Source: Croceicoccus sp. Ery15
Lineage (GTDB): Bacteria; Pseudomonadota; Alphaproteobacteria; Sphingomonadales; Sphingomonadaceae
Assembly (NCBI RefSeq): GCF_020985305.1
Contig: NZ_CP087588.1
Location: 3,409,501-3,473,500, forward strand
Reading direction: 5' to 3'
DNA length: 64,000 nt
The translations under genes were made by a program, and so were the position numbers. This document shows, piece by piece, positions 18,376 through 27,477 of the stretch. Numbering within the stretch: position 1 is the first letter of the stretch; the number at the start of each line of letters is the position of its first letter. The notes below the pieces were generated by a model. It saw only the letters and a list, made by a program, of their open reading frames with translations. It searched no databases and was not told the DNA's origin.

Positions 18376-21144
18376 TCACATTTCAAACCGTGCACCGAAC
18401 ATGATGATGCGGCCGAAGTGATTGTTTTCATAGTTCCGCTTCGTATCGAGATCGGTCCAGCGATAACGATAGTCGTCGGTCAGGTTGGTGCCGTCGAGCA
18501 TCAGCTCGATGCTGTCGGTCAGCTGATAGCGGATCGCCGCATCGAGATTGAACGACGAGCTGTACCCTTCGAGGAAGTTGCCGTTGCCGCTCGACCCGGT
18601 GTTGTAACCGTCGCGATAGGCGCCCGACACACGGACCGAGAAGGTGCCATTGTCGTAATAGACCGTACCGTTGGCCGAATATTCCGACACGCCGGCAAAG
18701 GTGACATTGCGGATTTCGCCGGTGTTGGTCGTCACGTCCTGCGAGCTGTCGACATAGGTCACGTTGCCGAGGACGCCGAAGTCGCTGATAAAGCCGTCAC
18801 CGAATGCCGAGAACGGCAGGTTCAGGCCAACTTCCACACCCTGGATCACGGCGCCTTCGCCGTTCACCGTGGTGCGCGCAACGAACAGGCGGTCGGGATC
18901 GGTGCCGTTGACGACAGCGTCATAGGCGGGCGTGCCATTGTTCAGCAGCGAGAGCGGCAGGCCGCTTTGTGCGTAGGTCACGTCCTGAACGTCGCTGATC
19001 GGGAAGCTTTCGACATCCTTGCGGAACAGCGCGACCGAGGCGATGGCGCCCGGAGCGAAGTAATATTCGAAGGAGATATCGTAGTTCCACGCCCGATACG
19101 GGTCGATGAACGGATTGCCCGACGAAATGCCGAAGTTGAACTGGTCGACCGAACCGCCCGGCGTCAGCGAGCCGAGGCTGGGGCGGGTGATGACCTTGGC
19201 GACCGCGCCGCGAACGATGAAATTATCGGCGGGGAAGATGTTCAGGTTGATGGCGGGCAGCAGATCGTCATAGCTGCGCTTCACGGTCACATACTGGCCG
19301 CTGTTGAAGCCGCTCGACGACTGGTTGGTCTTGGCATAGCGCATGCCGAAATTGCCCGAGATGCGGACGCCCGGATCGAATTCGAAGCCGGTTTCGAAAT
19401 AGCCGCCGTACACTTCCTCGGTCACGCCGCGTTCGTCGCCCTGCTGGGTGACGGCCGGACGGCCATAGAGGTCGAGGAAATCGGTGGTCGCATCCAGATC
19501 GGGCACGACCCAGCTGTTGGTGTTGCCCGACGGCTGGCCGGCGTTGCCCAGCTCGAACAGCTCCGCCATATCGGCAGTGACCGCCGCGCCATAGGCACCC
19601 GGGTCGCAAGTGAAAGCCGAGCAATAGGTGCTGTCACGACGTGCGCCGGTGGTGAAGAAGTCGAATTCGCGCCAGAACGGACCGGCCTTGAACGACAGCC
19701 CGTCGACCGGCTGGAATTCGAAGTCCAGAGCCACGGTCTTGAACTTGTTGGTCACTTCGGACGGACGGTCGCGGAATTCGGCCAGCTGGAAGTTGGTCGG
19801 GTTGGTGACATCCGTGCCAAAGACCAGCAGCGGGCTCTTCATATCGGTGTAGTCATAGGAATAGACGCCGTCCCGATCGTCGAAGATGATCGTGGTTTCG
19901 ACCGGAATCGTCGCATCCGACTGCGAGAAGCCGCCCGACAGGCGCGCCATGAACGTATCAGTGAAGAACTGCTCCAGCTTGCCCGAGATCTGGTAGAATT
20001 CGGTCTCGCTCTCGCGGTGATAGCGTTCGTTGCGGATCCATGCATTGGTCAGATCCGCGCTGATCATGTTGTTGTCGCCGTCGATGGCATAGTTCGAGAC
20101 ATCGATGGTGCGCTCGTTCGAACGCAGCAGCACTTCGCCCCAATATTCGTCGCGGTCTTCCTTGAAGTTGGAATAGAGGCCGTCGATCTCGATATTGGTG
20201 TTTTCGCTCGGCTGGAACTGGATCGCGCCGGTCGCGCCCAGACGCTCGCGCTCGTGATTGACAAGGCCATAGCGCGGAATACGCGGGTGGAAGGCAGCGG
20301 TCACTTCGGCGCAGCCCGCATCGGCGGGGTTCGCGGTGCAGTTGACTCCATCGACTGAATTGAACTGCGCATTATTCGCCCAGCGCACCGAATTGTTGCC
20401 AAGCTCGGCGGTTTCATACTTCGACCATGCGACCGATGCCGACACGCCAAAGGTTTCGTCGTCGTTCACCCATGCGGCAAGGCCTGCAAGGCGAGGCGAG
20501 AGATCGTCGTTGAGGTCGTTGTAACGGCCCTGCGCCGAGGCAACGATCTTGCTGCCCGCGCCATAGGAAAGCGGGCTGCCGGTCGACAAATCGATTACGG
20601 CGCCCAGCGAACCTTCGTCCAGCGAAGCCGACGCGGTCTTGTGCACGACGATCGAGTTGAACAGTTCCGAGGCGAAGACGTTGAAGTCGAACGCGCGGTC
20701 GCGGTTCGAGGATGCGCCGTCGGTGGAAGTGGCAATCGTTTCCATGCCGTTCACGCGGACGCGGGTGAACTGCGCGCCCAGACCGCGCACGGTGATCGCG
20801 CGGCCTTCGCCCGCATCGCGTTCGATGGCGACGCCGGGAATGCGCTGCAGCGATTCGGCAAGGTTGGTGTCGGGGAACTTGGCGATGTCTTCCGCAACGA
20901 TCACGTCGACCTGTCCGACGGATTCGCGCTTGGCCGCGATGGCTGCGTTCAGCGATGCGCGGAAGCCGGTGACGATGATTTCATCGGCCGGCGCGACCTG
21001 CTCTTCGATCTGCTCGACGGCTTCACCTGCTTCGACATCGGCGCCTGCGCTGGCGTCCTGAGCGTGCGCCATTTGCGGCATCAGCAACGCGCTGCCGATC
21101 AGCAGCGAGCTCTTGAAGTTCAGAATGCTACGGTTGGTCCTCAT
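18376..21144 (-). CDS. TonB-dependent receptor for pectic oligosaccharides
   Basis: A 922-residue outer-membrane receptor. A signal peptide ending at AHAQ is followed by a linker with DEIIVTGFRASLNAAI (TonB-box region). The plug domain contains FPDTNLAESLQRIPGV and AITVRGLGAQFTRVRVNGM, and a 22-strand barrel ends in HFGRIIMFGARFEM. It belongs to the large sugar-uptake branch common in sphingomonads and Caulobacter. The ATG at 21144 follows GGAGGATACC; the longer in-frame start lies in the operator region. The operator at 21175-21188 is 30 bases upstream. It heads a run reaching the TRAP genes; the ligand is inferred from context. Confidence 0.92.
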   Translation of the reverse strand: MRTNRSILNFKSSLLIGSALLMPQMAHAQDASAGADVEAGEAVEQIEEQVAPADEIIVTGFRASLNAAIAAKRESVGQVDVIVAEDIAKFPDTNLAESLQRIPGVAIERDAGEGRAITVRGLGAQFTRVRVNGMETIATSTDGASSNRDRAFDFNVFASELFNSIVVHKTASASLDEGSLGAVIDLSTGSPLSYGAGSKIVASAQGRYNDLNDDLSPRLAGLAAWVNDDETFGVSASVAWSKYETAELGNNSVRWANNAQFNSVDGVNCTANPADAGCAEVTAAFHPRIPRYGLVNHERERLGATGAIQFQPSENTNIEIDGLYSNFKEDRDEYWGEVLLRSNERTIDVSNYAIDGDNNMISADLTNAWIRNERYHRESETEFYQISGKLEQFFTDTFMARLSGGFSQSDATIPVETTIIFDDRDGVYSYDYTDMKSPLLVFGTDVTNPTNFQLAEFRDRPSEVTNKFKTVALDFEFQPVDGLSFKAGPFWREFDFFTTGARRDSTYCSAFTCDPGAYGAAVTADMAELFELGNAGQPSGNTNSWVVPDLDATTDFLDLYGRPAVTQQGDERGVTEEVYGGYFETGFEFDPGVRISGNFGMRYAKTNQSSSGFNSGQYVTVKRSYDDLLPAINLNIFPADNFIVRGAVAKVITRPSLGSLTPGGSVDQFNFGISSGNPFIDPYRAWNYDISFEYYFAPGAIASVALFRKDVESFPISDVQDVTYAQSGLPLSLLNNGTPAYDAVVNGTDPDRLFVARTTVNGEGAVIQGVEVGLNLPFSAFGDGFISDFGVLGNVTYVDSSQDVTTNTGEIRNVTFAGVSEYSANGTVYYDNGTFSVRVSGAYRDGYNTGSSGNGNFLEGYSSSFNLDAAIRYQLTDSIELMLDGTNLTDDYRYRWTDLDTKRNYENNHFGRIIMFGARFEM

Positions 21145-21174
21145 GGTATCCTCCCCATCATGCTCCGGATGGGA

Positions 21175-21188
21175 TGACACCGGTTACC
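21175..21188. promoter_or_regulatory. LacI-type operator copy 2 (TonB receptor operon)
   Basis: TGACACCGGTTACC is the exact reverse complement of the GGTAACCGGTGTCA site. It lies 30 bases upstream of the TonB receptor ATG, where binding would block or overlap the promoter. A second copy stands 53 bases away in the same divergent region. Confidence 0.75.
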
Positions 21189-21241
21189 TGCGCGGGACGA
21201 CTGAAATGTCCCTGGCAATCCGAATCTCCCACCCGGTTTTT

Positions 21242-21255
21242 GGTAACCGGTGTCA
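21242..21255. promoter_or_regulatory. LacI-type operator copy 3 (pectate lyase)
   Basis: GGTAACCGGTGTCA lies 59 bases before the pectate lyase ATG, facing the copy at 21175-21188. Centre-to-centre spacing is 67 bases. Two sites let the divergent receptor and lyase operons be controlled separately, or by looping. Confidence 0.75.
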
Positions 21256-21314
21256 TTACCTATTGCCGCTGCCGCCCCAGTCTGTCAAGAAACAACCAGC
21301 TGGGAGAATGATTG

Positions 21315-22661
21315 ATGTTGAAAACTAAGTATTTCCATGGGTTTGTGGCGGGCGCATTGTTGCTTGCGGGCGTTGCAGCCCCCGCTTTTGCACAGCCCGG
21401 CGACCCGACCGAAGGGGGGAAGGGCGGCAAAATCGTGCGGGTCACCACGCTGGCAAAGGATGGCCCCGGCAGCCTGGCCGAGGCGCTGGCTATGAAGGGT
21501 CCCCGCATCATCGTTTTCGAGGTGGGCGGCGCGATCGACCTTGAAAAATCGGGCCTTGTGATCGATGAGCCCTACGTCACGATCGCAGGTCAGACCGCAC
21601 CGTCCCCCGGCATCACCATCCTGCGTGGCGGCATTGACGTAAAAGCGCATGACGTAAAGATCAGCCATATCCGCGTGATGATGGGCGACGCCGGCGAACC
21701 AAAACGCAGCGGGTGGGAGGCAGATGCGCTTTCGACTGTCGCGGCGCATGATGTGGTCATCGAAAACAACAGCTTTATGTGGGCGGTGGACGAAAACATG
21801 TCCGCCAGCGGACCACGCTTTACCGGCGAGACGGTCGATGAATGGCGCAAGGGCACCAGCCACAACATCACTTTCCGCCTGAACCTTGCGGCCGAGGGGC
21901 TGGCCGATTCCAGCCATCCCAAGGGCGAACATTCGAAGGGGTCGCTGATCCACGACAATGCGACCAATATCGTGTTCGACCGCAATATCTGGGCGCATAA
22001 CGTGGAACGCTCGCCATTGGTGAAGGGCGGGGCGCAGGTGTTGATGGTCAACAACTTCATCTACGATCCGGCATTGCGCGCGGTGCATTATAATCTGATG
22101 GATCTGGAATGGACCGACCACCCGCATGTTGCGGGCGAGATTACGGCGGTCGGCAATGTGATGCGCGGCGGCAATTCCACGTCGGAAGACCTGCCGTTCC
22201 TGATGCTGGGCGGCGTGGGCGACCTGAAATTTTACGGCAAGGACAATATCGCGGTGGACCGCCATGGTGAGGCGTTGCCGATGTTCGGCACCTATGGCCA
22301 GACGGCGGCAAAGCTGATCGAGGCAAAGGCTCCACTGGCCGACCTGTCGAAATATGATGTGATGCCTGCTGGCGAGGTCGAGACTGCGCTGCTGCGCAGT
22401 GCGGGCGCACGCCCCTGGGATCGCAGCGCCGAGGAAATCCGCGTGCTGTTCTATATCGCCGAAGGCCGCGGCGAGGTGATCGATTCACAGGAGGAAGTGG
22501 GAGGTTATCCCAGTTTTCCCGAGACCCGAGCAGCATTCGATCCGGCCTATTGGGATCTGGCCACTATGACGCCCAGAAACGGCATCTATCCCGGCCAGAC
22601 CGTCGCGCCGCAGGAAGCGTTGAGCACGCGCGACCGCGAAATGCGCGAGCAGGCGAAATGA
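21315..22661 (+). CDS. Pectate lyase, polysaccharide lyase family 1
   Basis: A 448-residue exported lyase. The signal peptide is MLKTKYFHGFVAGALLLAGVAAPAFAQ. A right-handed beta-helix of the PL1 type follows, with VFEVGGAIDLEKSGLVI, YVTIAGQTAPSPGITI and DVKISHIRVMMG as successive coils, and NVERSPLVKGG carrying the Arg expected of the catalytic site. It cleaves polygalacturonate by beta-elimination, leaving 4,5-unsaturated ends. The ATG is preceded by GGGAGA and follows operator copy 3. Its stop overlaps the start of the cupin gene (ATGA). No carbohydrate-binding module is attached. Confidence 0.9.
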   Translation: MLKTKYFHGFVAGALLLAGVAAPAFAQPGDPTEGGKGGKIVRVTTLAKDGPGSLAEALAMKGPRIIVFEVGGAIDLEKSGLVIDEPYVTIAGQTAPSPGITILRGGIDVKAHDVKISHIRVMMGDAGEPKRSGWEADALSTVAAHDVVIENNSFMWAVDENMSASGPRFTGETVDEWRKGTSHNITFRLNLAAEGLADSSHPKGEHSKGSLIHDNATNIVFDRNIWAHNVERSPLVKGGAQVLMVNNFIYDPALRAVHYNLMDLEWTDHPHVAGEITAVGNVMRGGNSTSEDLPFLMLGGVGDLKFYGKDNIAVDRHGEALPMFGTYGQTAAKLIEAKAPLADLSKYDVMPAGEVETALLRSAGARPWDRSAEEIRVLFYIAEGRGEVIDSQEEVGGYPSFPETRAAFDPAYWDLATMTPRNGIYPGQTVAPQEALSTRDREMREQAK

Positions 22662-23092
22662 TCGTCCGTGCCGTATTGGCCGTGTCGCTGCTGGGCTGTT
22701 CGGCCTGTGTCACGGCGGAGGAACCTGCTGGAAAGGCCCCGCCGATGGTTGTCGTCAGCGAAGGCGATGTGATGGTCCGCGAGGCGCCGCCCCATGGCGC
22801 GATCGGCATGTCCACCGCCTATCGTATCAGCGACGCCGCGCCGCAGCCGCGCACGATGGAATTCCGCCGCCGCGTGCTGGACGTGGGCGCGGCCATCGGC
22901 GAACACCCGATCGCGCATGACGAGGTCTATTACGTCACCGCGGGCGAAGGCGTGGTCATTTCCGACGGGGTCGAGGCCGCGCTCAAGCCTGGTATGGCGG
23001 CCTACCTCTACGACGGTGCGGTGGTCGGCATGCGGCAGACGGGCGAAGAGCCATTGTCGCTGATCATTGCCTATCCGGTGACCGCAAAATAG
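22658..23092 (+). CDS. Cupin-domain lipoprotein, coupled to pectate lyase
   Basis: A 144-residue lipoprotein: signal MIVRAVLAVSLLGC ends in a lipobox. A single cupin barrel follows, with motif 1 as GEHPIAHDEVYYVTAGEG (two His and a Glu that could hold a metal). Motif 2 (GMAAYLYDGAVVGMRQTG) lacks the usual His. Its translation is coupled to the lyase by an ATGA overlap. A cytoplasmic cupin, KdgF, opens unsaturated uronates made by such lyases, so an envelope counterpart is conceivable, but sequence relation to KdgF cannot be shown here. A strong hairpin follows the stop. Confidence 0.8.
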   Translation: MIVRAVLAVSLLGCSACVTAEEPAGKAPPMVVVSEGDVMVREAPPHGAIGMSTAYRISDAAPQPRTMEFRRRVLDVGAAIGEHPIAHDEVYYVTAGEGVVISDGVEAALKPGMAAYLYDGAVVGMRQTGEEPLSLIIAYPVTAK

Positions 23093-23097
23093 GCAGG

Positions 23098-23125
23098 TTG
23101 CTGCGCCCGATTAAGGGCGCAGCAA
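23098..23125. terminator. Bidirectional terminator between cupin and acetylesterase genes
   Basis: TTGCTGCGCCC (23098-23108) pairs perfectly with GGGCGCAGCAA (23115-23125), giving an 11-bp stem with a 6-base loop. The minus-strand acetylesterase stop codon is in the loop. It separates the convergent lyase-cupin and dhuI operons. Confidence 0.7.
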
Positions 23126-23971
23126 TTTGCGCATTTCGGGGACTTCGCTCGCCAGCTCGTCGGCCATAACGGCGGCGAACAGCTTGCCGCCGAACTCGCC
23201 CAGATGGGTGTAGTCGTAAACCCATGTCATCCTGGCCACACGCAGATCGCTGGGCACCGGCGCTGGCGTCGGCCTGCCGGTGGCAGAGGGCAGGGTTTCG
23301 CCATCGATGGCCGCCGAGGCGGCCACTTCGGCAGGTGCGGGAATCTCTGCGGTCAAATTCTGGACCGACGGGCCGAGCGCCTGCACGATTTCGGTGCTGC
23401 GGGCATTCAGGTCGATCAGCGGCGTATCTGTTTCGGCAGCGACCTTGCGGATCGCCTCGGCCCACGGGTCAAGGTCCCGTTCGACCTTGCCGCCGTTGAA
23501 CAGGCGGCGGGTGAGCGGCGTGAACAGAACCGGCACCGCGCCCGCCGCGCGCGCCTCTTGCACATAGCGTTTCATATTGGCGGGGAATTCACTTTCAAGA
23601 TCGGTGGAGCGTCCGGGTTTCCCCGGCTGGTCGTTGTGGCCGAAACCGATCAGTGCGAACACTGTGCCATAGCCGCCCACTTTCATTTCGCCCAAGGCGA
23701 TGTCCCACAGTCCCTCGGCACGGTAGGAACCGCTGCTGCGTCCGTTGCGTGCAAGGTTCAGGCAGGCCGTGGGGTGCGTGGTGTGATGCGCGCAGAACAT
23801 CGGGCCCCAGCCATTGCCCGTGGCCGTGGTCGAATCGCCGACCAGGATGATTTTGTTCACTCCCTCGACCGTGCTTGTCTCGGTCGCCATTTCCGCGGCG
23901 GGCGGTGCGCTTTGCGCCATGGCGGCGACGGGTGCCATGCAGGCGATGGCGGCGAACAGGGCAGGCTTCAT
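23111..23971 (-). CDS. Rhamnogalacturonan acetylesterase-like SGNH hydrolase (CE12 type)
   Basis: A 286-residue exported esterase: signal peptide ending at AMAQ, then the SGNH blocks: Ser in ILVGDSTTATGNGWG, Gly in LNLARNGRSSGSY, Asn in IGFGHNDQPGKPG and the Asp/His pair in DYTHLGEFGG. The GHNDQ and rhamnogalacturonan-type blocks match carbohydrate esterase family 12. It removes acetyl groups from the rhamnogalacturonan or homogalacturonan backbone, letting lyases act. It is the last gene of the dhuI operon, 17 bases after the carboxylesterase, and ends inside the terminator hairpin. Confidence 0.88.
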   Translation of the reverse strand: MKPALFAAIACMAPVAAMAQSAPPAAEMATETSTVEGVNKIILVGDSTTATGNGWGPMFCAHHTTHPTACLNLARNGRSSGSYRAEGLWDIALGEMKVGGYGTVFALIGFGHNDQPGKPGRSTDLESEFPANMKRYVQEARAAGAVPVLFTPLTRRLFNGGKVERDLDPWAEAIRKVAAETDTPLIDLNARSTEIVQALGPSVQNLTAEIPAPAEVAASAAIDGETLPSATGRPTPAPVPSDLRVARMTWVYDYTHLGEFGGKLFAAVMADELASEVPEMRKLLRP

Positions 23972-23988
23972 GATCAGCTATTCTCCCG

Positions 23989-25548
23989 TCAGATTCCGGG
24001 CTGGATATAGGGCGCGGTCGACCACATCTCGCGCTGCCAGCCGCGCGGGTCGTTCTCCATGGCGATGCGGTCCTGTGCCACCATCAATGTCGCGCGGTCG
24101 GGCAGCGTATAGGGAGCCCATTCGGCCAGCCCCGGCGTGCCATTGCGCGCAAGGCCGGTGAAGGCGCGCATCATCGCGGCGCTGATCTGGCGCGCGCGCC
24201 TGTCCGTGCCGGAAAAGCTGCCCGCCGCATCCAGAGTGCCGAAAACATAGGGCAGATCGTCGGTATGCGCCGCGCCGCGCCGCGGATCGATCGGGGATTC
24301 GCGGTCGAGTTGATAGACCCACGTCCGGCTCGCGCCTGCCTTTGCGCGCTCGTCCGCCTCGATCCATTGGCCGGGCCAGCTGCGCCCGTCGGTCGTCGCG
24401 GCATAGAATACGCGCTCTGCCGACCAGTAGGGGAAATGTTCGCGATATTGCTGCACCACGTAATCGGGGCGCAGATCGATGCGGATATTGGGGCGGATGC
24501 GTTCGGCGATGTTCGACCAGTCCAGCCCCTGCACATAGGGACCATCGGCGCTGATAAACGCGCGCGTCTCGTCCGTCGTGTTGCCAAGGATCATCGGGAT
24601 CGACAGCGATTGCGACGCGGCATCGGGCCAGAACGGATGGCGCGGCAGGTTCGCCATATCGAGCACCGGCCCGAAATAAAGGCTGCCGCCAAGCACCGGA
24701 TCGGTCGCGTCCAGCCCGTCGACCAGGCGCTCCGTGGGCAGGGCCTTGAGCGCGGCGACATCGCCCACGGCAATACCAAGGTGATCGAAGAAGGCCGTAA
24801 TGCGTTTCAGTGCATTGGTCGGCCCGCTGGCGGTAACCTGCTGCCCGCTCATCGTGGCGGCGGAATGGAACAGCCCCTTGGCGGCAGGCATGGCCATCAG
24901 CGTCGCGATCTTGGCTCCGCCGCCCGACTGGCCGAACACCATCACGCGCGACGGATCGCCGCCGAATTTCGCCACATGATCGCGCACCCATTCCAGCGCG
25001 CAGATCAGGTCGAGTTGTCCCAGATTGCCGCTATCGGCATAGGCGCTGCCGAACGGGGCGAGCCACGGATAGCCGAAGACGTTGAGGCGTTGGTTGACGG
25101 TGACGACGACCACATCGCCATCGCCCGCCAGATGCTGGCCGCGGGTAACCGGATCGGTGACCGTGCCGCCATTATACGCGCCGCCGTGGAAATAGACCAT
25201 GACGGGCCGCTTTGCCGCAGGGTTCAGCTCTGGCGACCAGATGTTGAGGAAGAGGCAGTCCTCGCTCGCCGGTTCGTCGGACTGGCCGCGTTGCGGGCAG
25301 ATCGGTCCGAATGACTTTGCGGGCGTGGGATCGGACGCGAACGGCTGGCGCACGGGGCGGGCAAAGCGCTGCGCCGTGGCATAGCGGATGCCGAGAAAGG
25401 CATGGACGCCCGCCTGCTTTATGCCTTCATACCCGCCTACGCGCGGGGAGGAGGACTGGCCGAAGGCGGGGGCGGCTGCCAGTAATCCCGTGCCGATCAG
25501 CCCGCCCTTTAATAAGGAGCGACGGGTAGGGCGATCAGCGGCGGACAT
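23989..25548 (-). CDS. Type B carboxylesterase, Tat-exported
   Basis: A 519-residue alpha/beta hydrolase of the carboxylesterase type B family. A twin-arginine signal (TRRSLLKGG) precedes the family blocks: EDCLFLNIWSPE, oxyanion loop YFHGGAY, nucleophile VFGQSGGGAK and the acid/His regions. The nucleophile elbow reads GQSGG where most members have GESAGG. In this locus it could remove methyl, acetyl or feruloyl esters from pectin. It overlaps the kdgK stop by 14 bases, so it is within the dhuI operon. The exact ester cannot be read. Confidence 0.85.
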   Translation of the reverse strand: MSAADRPTRRSLLKGGLIGTGLLAAAPAFGQSSSPRVGGYEGIKQAGVHAFLGIRYATAQRFARPVRQPFASDPTPAKSFGPICPQRGQSDEPASEDCLFLNIWSPELNPAAKRPVMVYFHGGAYNGGTVTDPVTRGQHLAGDGDVVVVTVNQRLNVFGYPWLAPFGSAYADSGNLGQLDLICALEWVRDHVAKFGGDPSRVMVFGQSGGGAKIATLMAMPAAKGLFHSAATMSGQQVTASGPTNALKRITAFFDHLGIAVGDVAALKALPTERLVDGLDATDPVLGGSLYFGPVLDMANLPRHPFWPDAASQSLSIPMILGNTTDETRAFISADGPYVQGLDWSNIAERIRPNIRIDLRPDYVVQQYREHFPYWSAERVFYAATTDGRSWPGQWIEADERAKAGASRTWVYQLDRESPIDPRRGAAHTDDLPYVFGTLDAAGSFSGTDRRARQISAAMMRAFTGLARNGTPGLAEWAPYTLPDRATLMVAQDRIAMENDPRGWQREMWSTAPYIQPGI

Positions 25549-26572
25549 CGCCGCCTGCCGGATCGAACGCCTCCAGATCGGCCTCTGTCACCAGTACCAT
25601 ATCGCCGGGTATGCCATGTTTCAGCGCGGCGAGGGCAAGGCCCGATTTGGCCATGTCCTGCGCATTGCCGCCCTTCAGCCAGCTGCGCAGCATCCCCGCG
25701 GCATAGGCATCGCCGGTGCCGATGCGGTCGACGATATTCTCGATCCGCACTTCGTCGGTCTGCCAATGGCTTTCGCGCAAGTCGATCCGCGCTGCAAGGC
25801 GATGGGTGCCGGCCGTTTCCACATGGCGCGCCGTGCTGGCGATCAGCTGCAGATTGGGGAAATGCGCAAAGGCAGCCTCCGCCGCCTCGCGTCGACGGTC
25901 GGGGCCATCGCCCGAAAATGTCTGGCCCAGCAGCAAAGAGATATCGCGGTGGTTGCCGATCATCAGCGTGGCTTCGCTGACCAGTTCGGTCAGGATCGCG
26001 CGCGGATCGCTGTCCCACGCGTCCCACAGATTGGCGCGGTAATTGCCGTCGAAACAGATCGGCACGCCCGCTTCTTTGGCAGCGTTGACGGCGGCACGCG
26101 CCAGCGCCACGCCATCGGGGCCGAGCGCGGGCGTAATGCCCGACATATGCAACAGGCTGGCTCCGTCCAGCGCCTGCGCAAAGGGCAGGGTGGCCGGATC
26201 GGCCAACGCAAAGCTGCTGCCCGCGCGGTCATAGGTGACGCGGCCCGCAATCGGACCTGCGGGCGGTTCGAAGAAATACAGACCGATGCGGCCCGGCGCG
26301 GTGGCGATGAAACGCGCATCGCTGCCCGATGCGCCGATGGCCGCAATGGCTTTGCGGCCCAGCGGATTGTCGGGCACGACCGACAGCATGCGCGCCGGCA
26401 GGCCAAGGCTGGAAAGGGCGGCGGCGACATTCGCCTCTGCCCCGCCGACATCGATGGCCACGCTGCCGGCCTGCGCCAGCGGGATCTGGCCCTGCGGGCT
26501 AAGCCGCAGCAGCATTTCGCCGAAACATACGACGGGTTTGGTGTCGCCCTCGGTGCGTCCCTGCGTCATCAT
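25535..26572 (-). CDS. kdgK: 2-keto-3-deoxygluconate kinase (PfkB family)
   Basis: A 345-residue cytoplasmic sugar kinase. The N-terminal CFGEMLLRLSP and the glycine-rich VGGAEANVAAALSSLG are typical of KdgK. The C-terminal PfkB signature GTGDAYAAG has the catalytic Asp. It phosphorylates KDG to KDPG, which enters the Entner-Doudoroff route. Two adjacent ATG codons at 26572 and 26569 can serve as start, 7 bases after the kduD stop; a much longer frame upstream runs through kduD and is a shadow. It is the third gene of the dhuI operon, and no KDPG aldolase is nearby. Confidence 0.9.
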   Translation of the reverse strand: MMTQGRTEGDTKPVVCFGEMLLRLSPQGQIPLAQAGSVAIDVGGAEANVAAALSSLGLPARMLSVVPDNPLGRKAIAAIGASGSDARFIATAPGRIGLYFFEPPAGPIAGRVTYDRAGSSFALADPATLPFAQALDGASLLHMSGITPALGPDGVALARAAVNAAKEAGVPICFDGNYRANLWDAWDSDPRAILTELVSEATLMIGNHRDISLLLGQTFSGDGPDRRREAAEAAFAHFPNLQLIASTARHVETAGTHRLAARIDLRESHWQTDEVRIENIVDRIGTGDAYAAGMLRSWLKGGNAQDMAKSGLALAALKHGIPGDMVLVTEADLEAFDPAGGDVRR

Positions 26573-26579
26573 GCCGCGC

Positions 26580-27350
26580 TCATCGGGCGAGCCATCCGCC
26601 ATCGACGGCCAGCACATGACCCTGCACATAATCCGCCGCGCTGCTGGCAAGGAAGACCGCCGCGCCGCCGATGTCCTTGGGATCGCCCCAGCGCCCTTCG
26701 GGAATGCGTTCCACGATCTGGCGCGCGCGGGTTTCGTCGGCCTGCAATGCCGCCGTGTTATTGGTCGCGATATAGCCTGGTGCAATCGCGTTGACGTTGA
26801 TGCCCTTGGCTGCCCATTCGTTCGCCATCAGCTTGGTCAGGCCCGCGACGCCCGACTTGCTGGCGGTATAGCTGGGCACGCGGATGCCGCCCTGAAACGA
26901 CAGCAGCGAAGCGATATTGACGATCTTACCGCGTTTGCCCGACTGGCTGGACCAGCCGGTCATGTGGCGCGCCGCCGCCTGACACAGGAAAAACAACGAC
27001 TTCAGATTGGTGTCCATCACAGCATCCCAGTCCTCTTCCGAGAAATCCAGCGCGTCCTCGCGCCGGATGATGCCTGCGTTATTGACCAGAATATCGAGCG
27101 AACCAAGTGTTGATACCACTTTGTCGACCACTTTGCCTACCGGCTCGATCGAGGAGAGGTCGGCGGACACCAGCTCGCACTTGCGGCCAAGGGCGCGCAC
27201 CTTGTCTGCGGTTTCGGTGGCTTCGCTGCGGCCCACAGCGGCGATATCGGCCCCCGCTTCGGCCAGCGCGAGGGCAATGCCCTGTCCGATGCCGGTGTTG
27301 GCGCCGGTGACGACCGCAACGCGGCCGGAAAGATCGAAGGGGCTGTTCAT
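26580..27350 (-). CDS. kduD: 2-dehydro-3-deoxy-D-gluconate 5-dehydrogenase (SDR)
   Basis: A 256-residue short-chain dehydrogenase. The nucleotide-binding TGANTGIGQG, the NNAG motif in LVNNAGIIRRED and catalytic YTASKSG are all present. IIRREDALDFSEEDWDAVMDTN and the C-terminal VLAVDGGWLAR are typical of KduD. It reduces 2,5-diketo-3-deoxygluconate to KDG at the end of the unsaturated-uronate route. The ATG at 27350 starts the conserved MNSPFDLSG. It is preceded by dhuI with a 127-base gap and followed by kdgK after 7 bases, so the order matches the pathway. Confidence 0.92.
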   Translation of the reverse strand: MNSPFDLSGRVAVVTGANTGIGQGIALALAEAGADIAAVGRSEATETADKVRALGRKCELVSADLSSIEPVGKVVDKVVSTLGSLDILVNNAGIIRREDALDFSEEDWDAVMDTNLKSLFFLCQAAARHMTGWSSQSGKRGKIVNIASLLSFQGGIRVPSYTASKSGVAGLTKLMANEWAAKGINVNAIAPGYIATNNTAALQADETRARQIVERIPEGRWGDPKDIGGAAVFLASSAADYVQGHVLAVDGGWLAR

Positions 27351-27477
27351 CGGGTCGTCCTCTCGGTTGCGCCGCCGCGAATCGGTTCTACGCATGGTCG
27401 GCACCGGCCATCGACATGGCGGCAGTCAGATAGGGGCGGGGGCAGCGCGTGCCGCCCCCGCGAAGTCCGTCGGGCCG

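Noticed and set aside
18205..20358. Long plus-strand open frame opposite the TonB receptor
   Set aside because: Antisense shadow of a recognisable receptor gene, without signal peptide, domain or ribosome-binding site.
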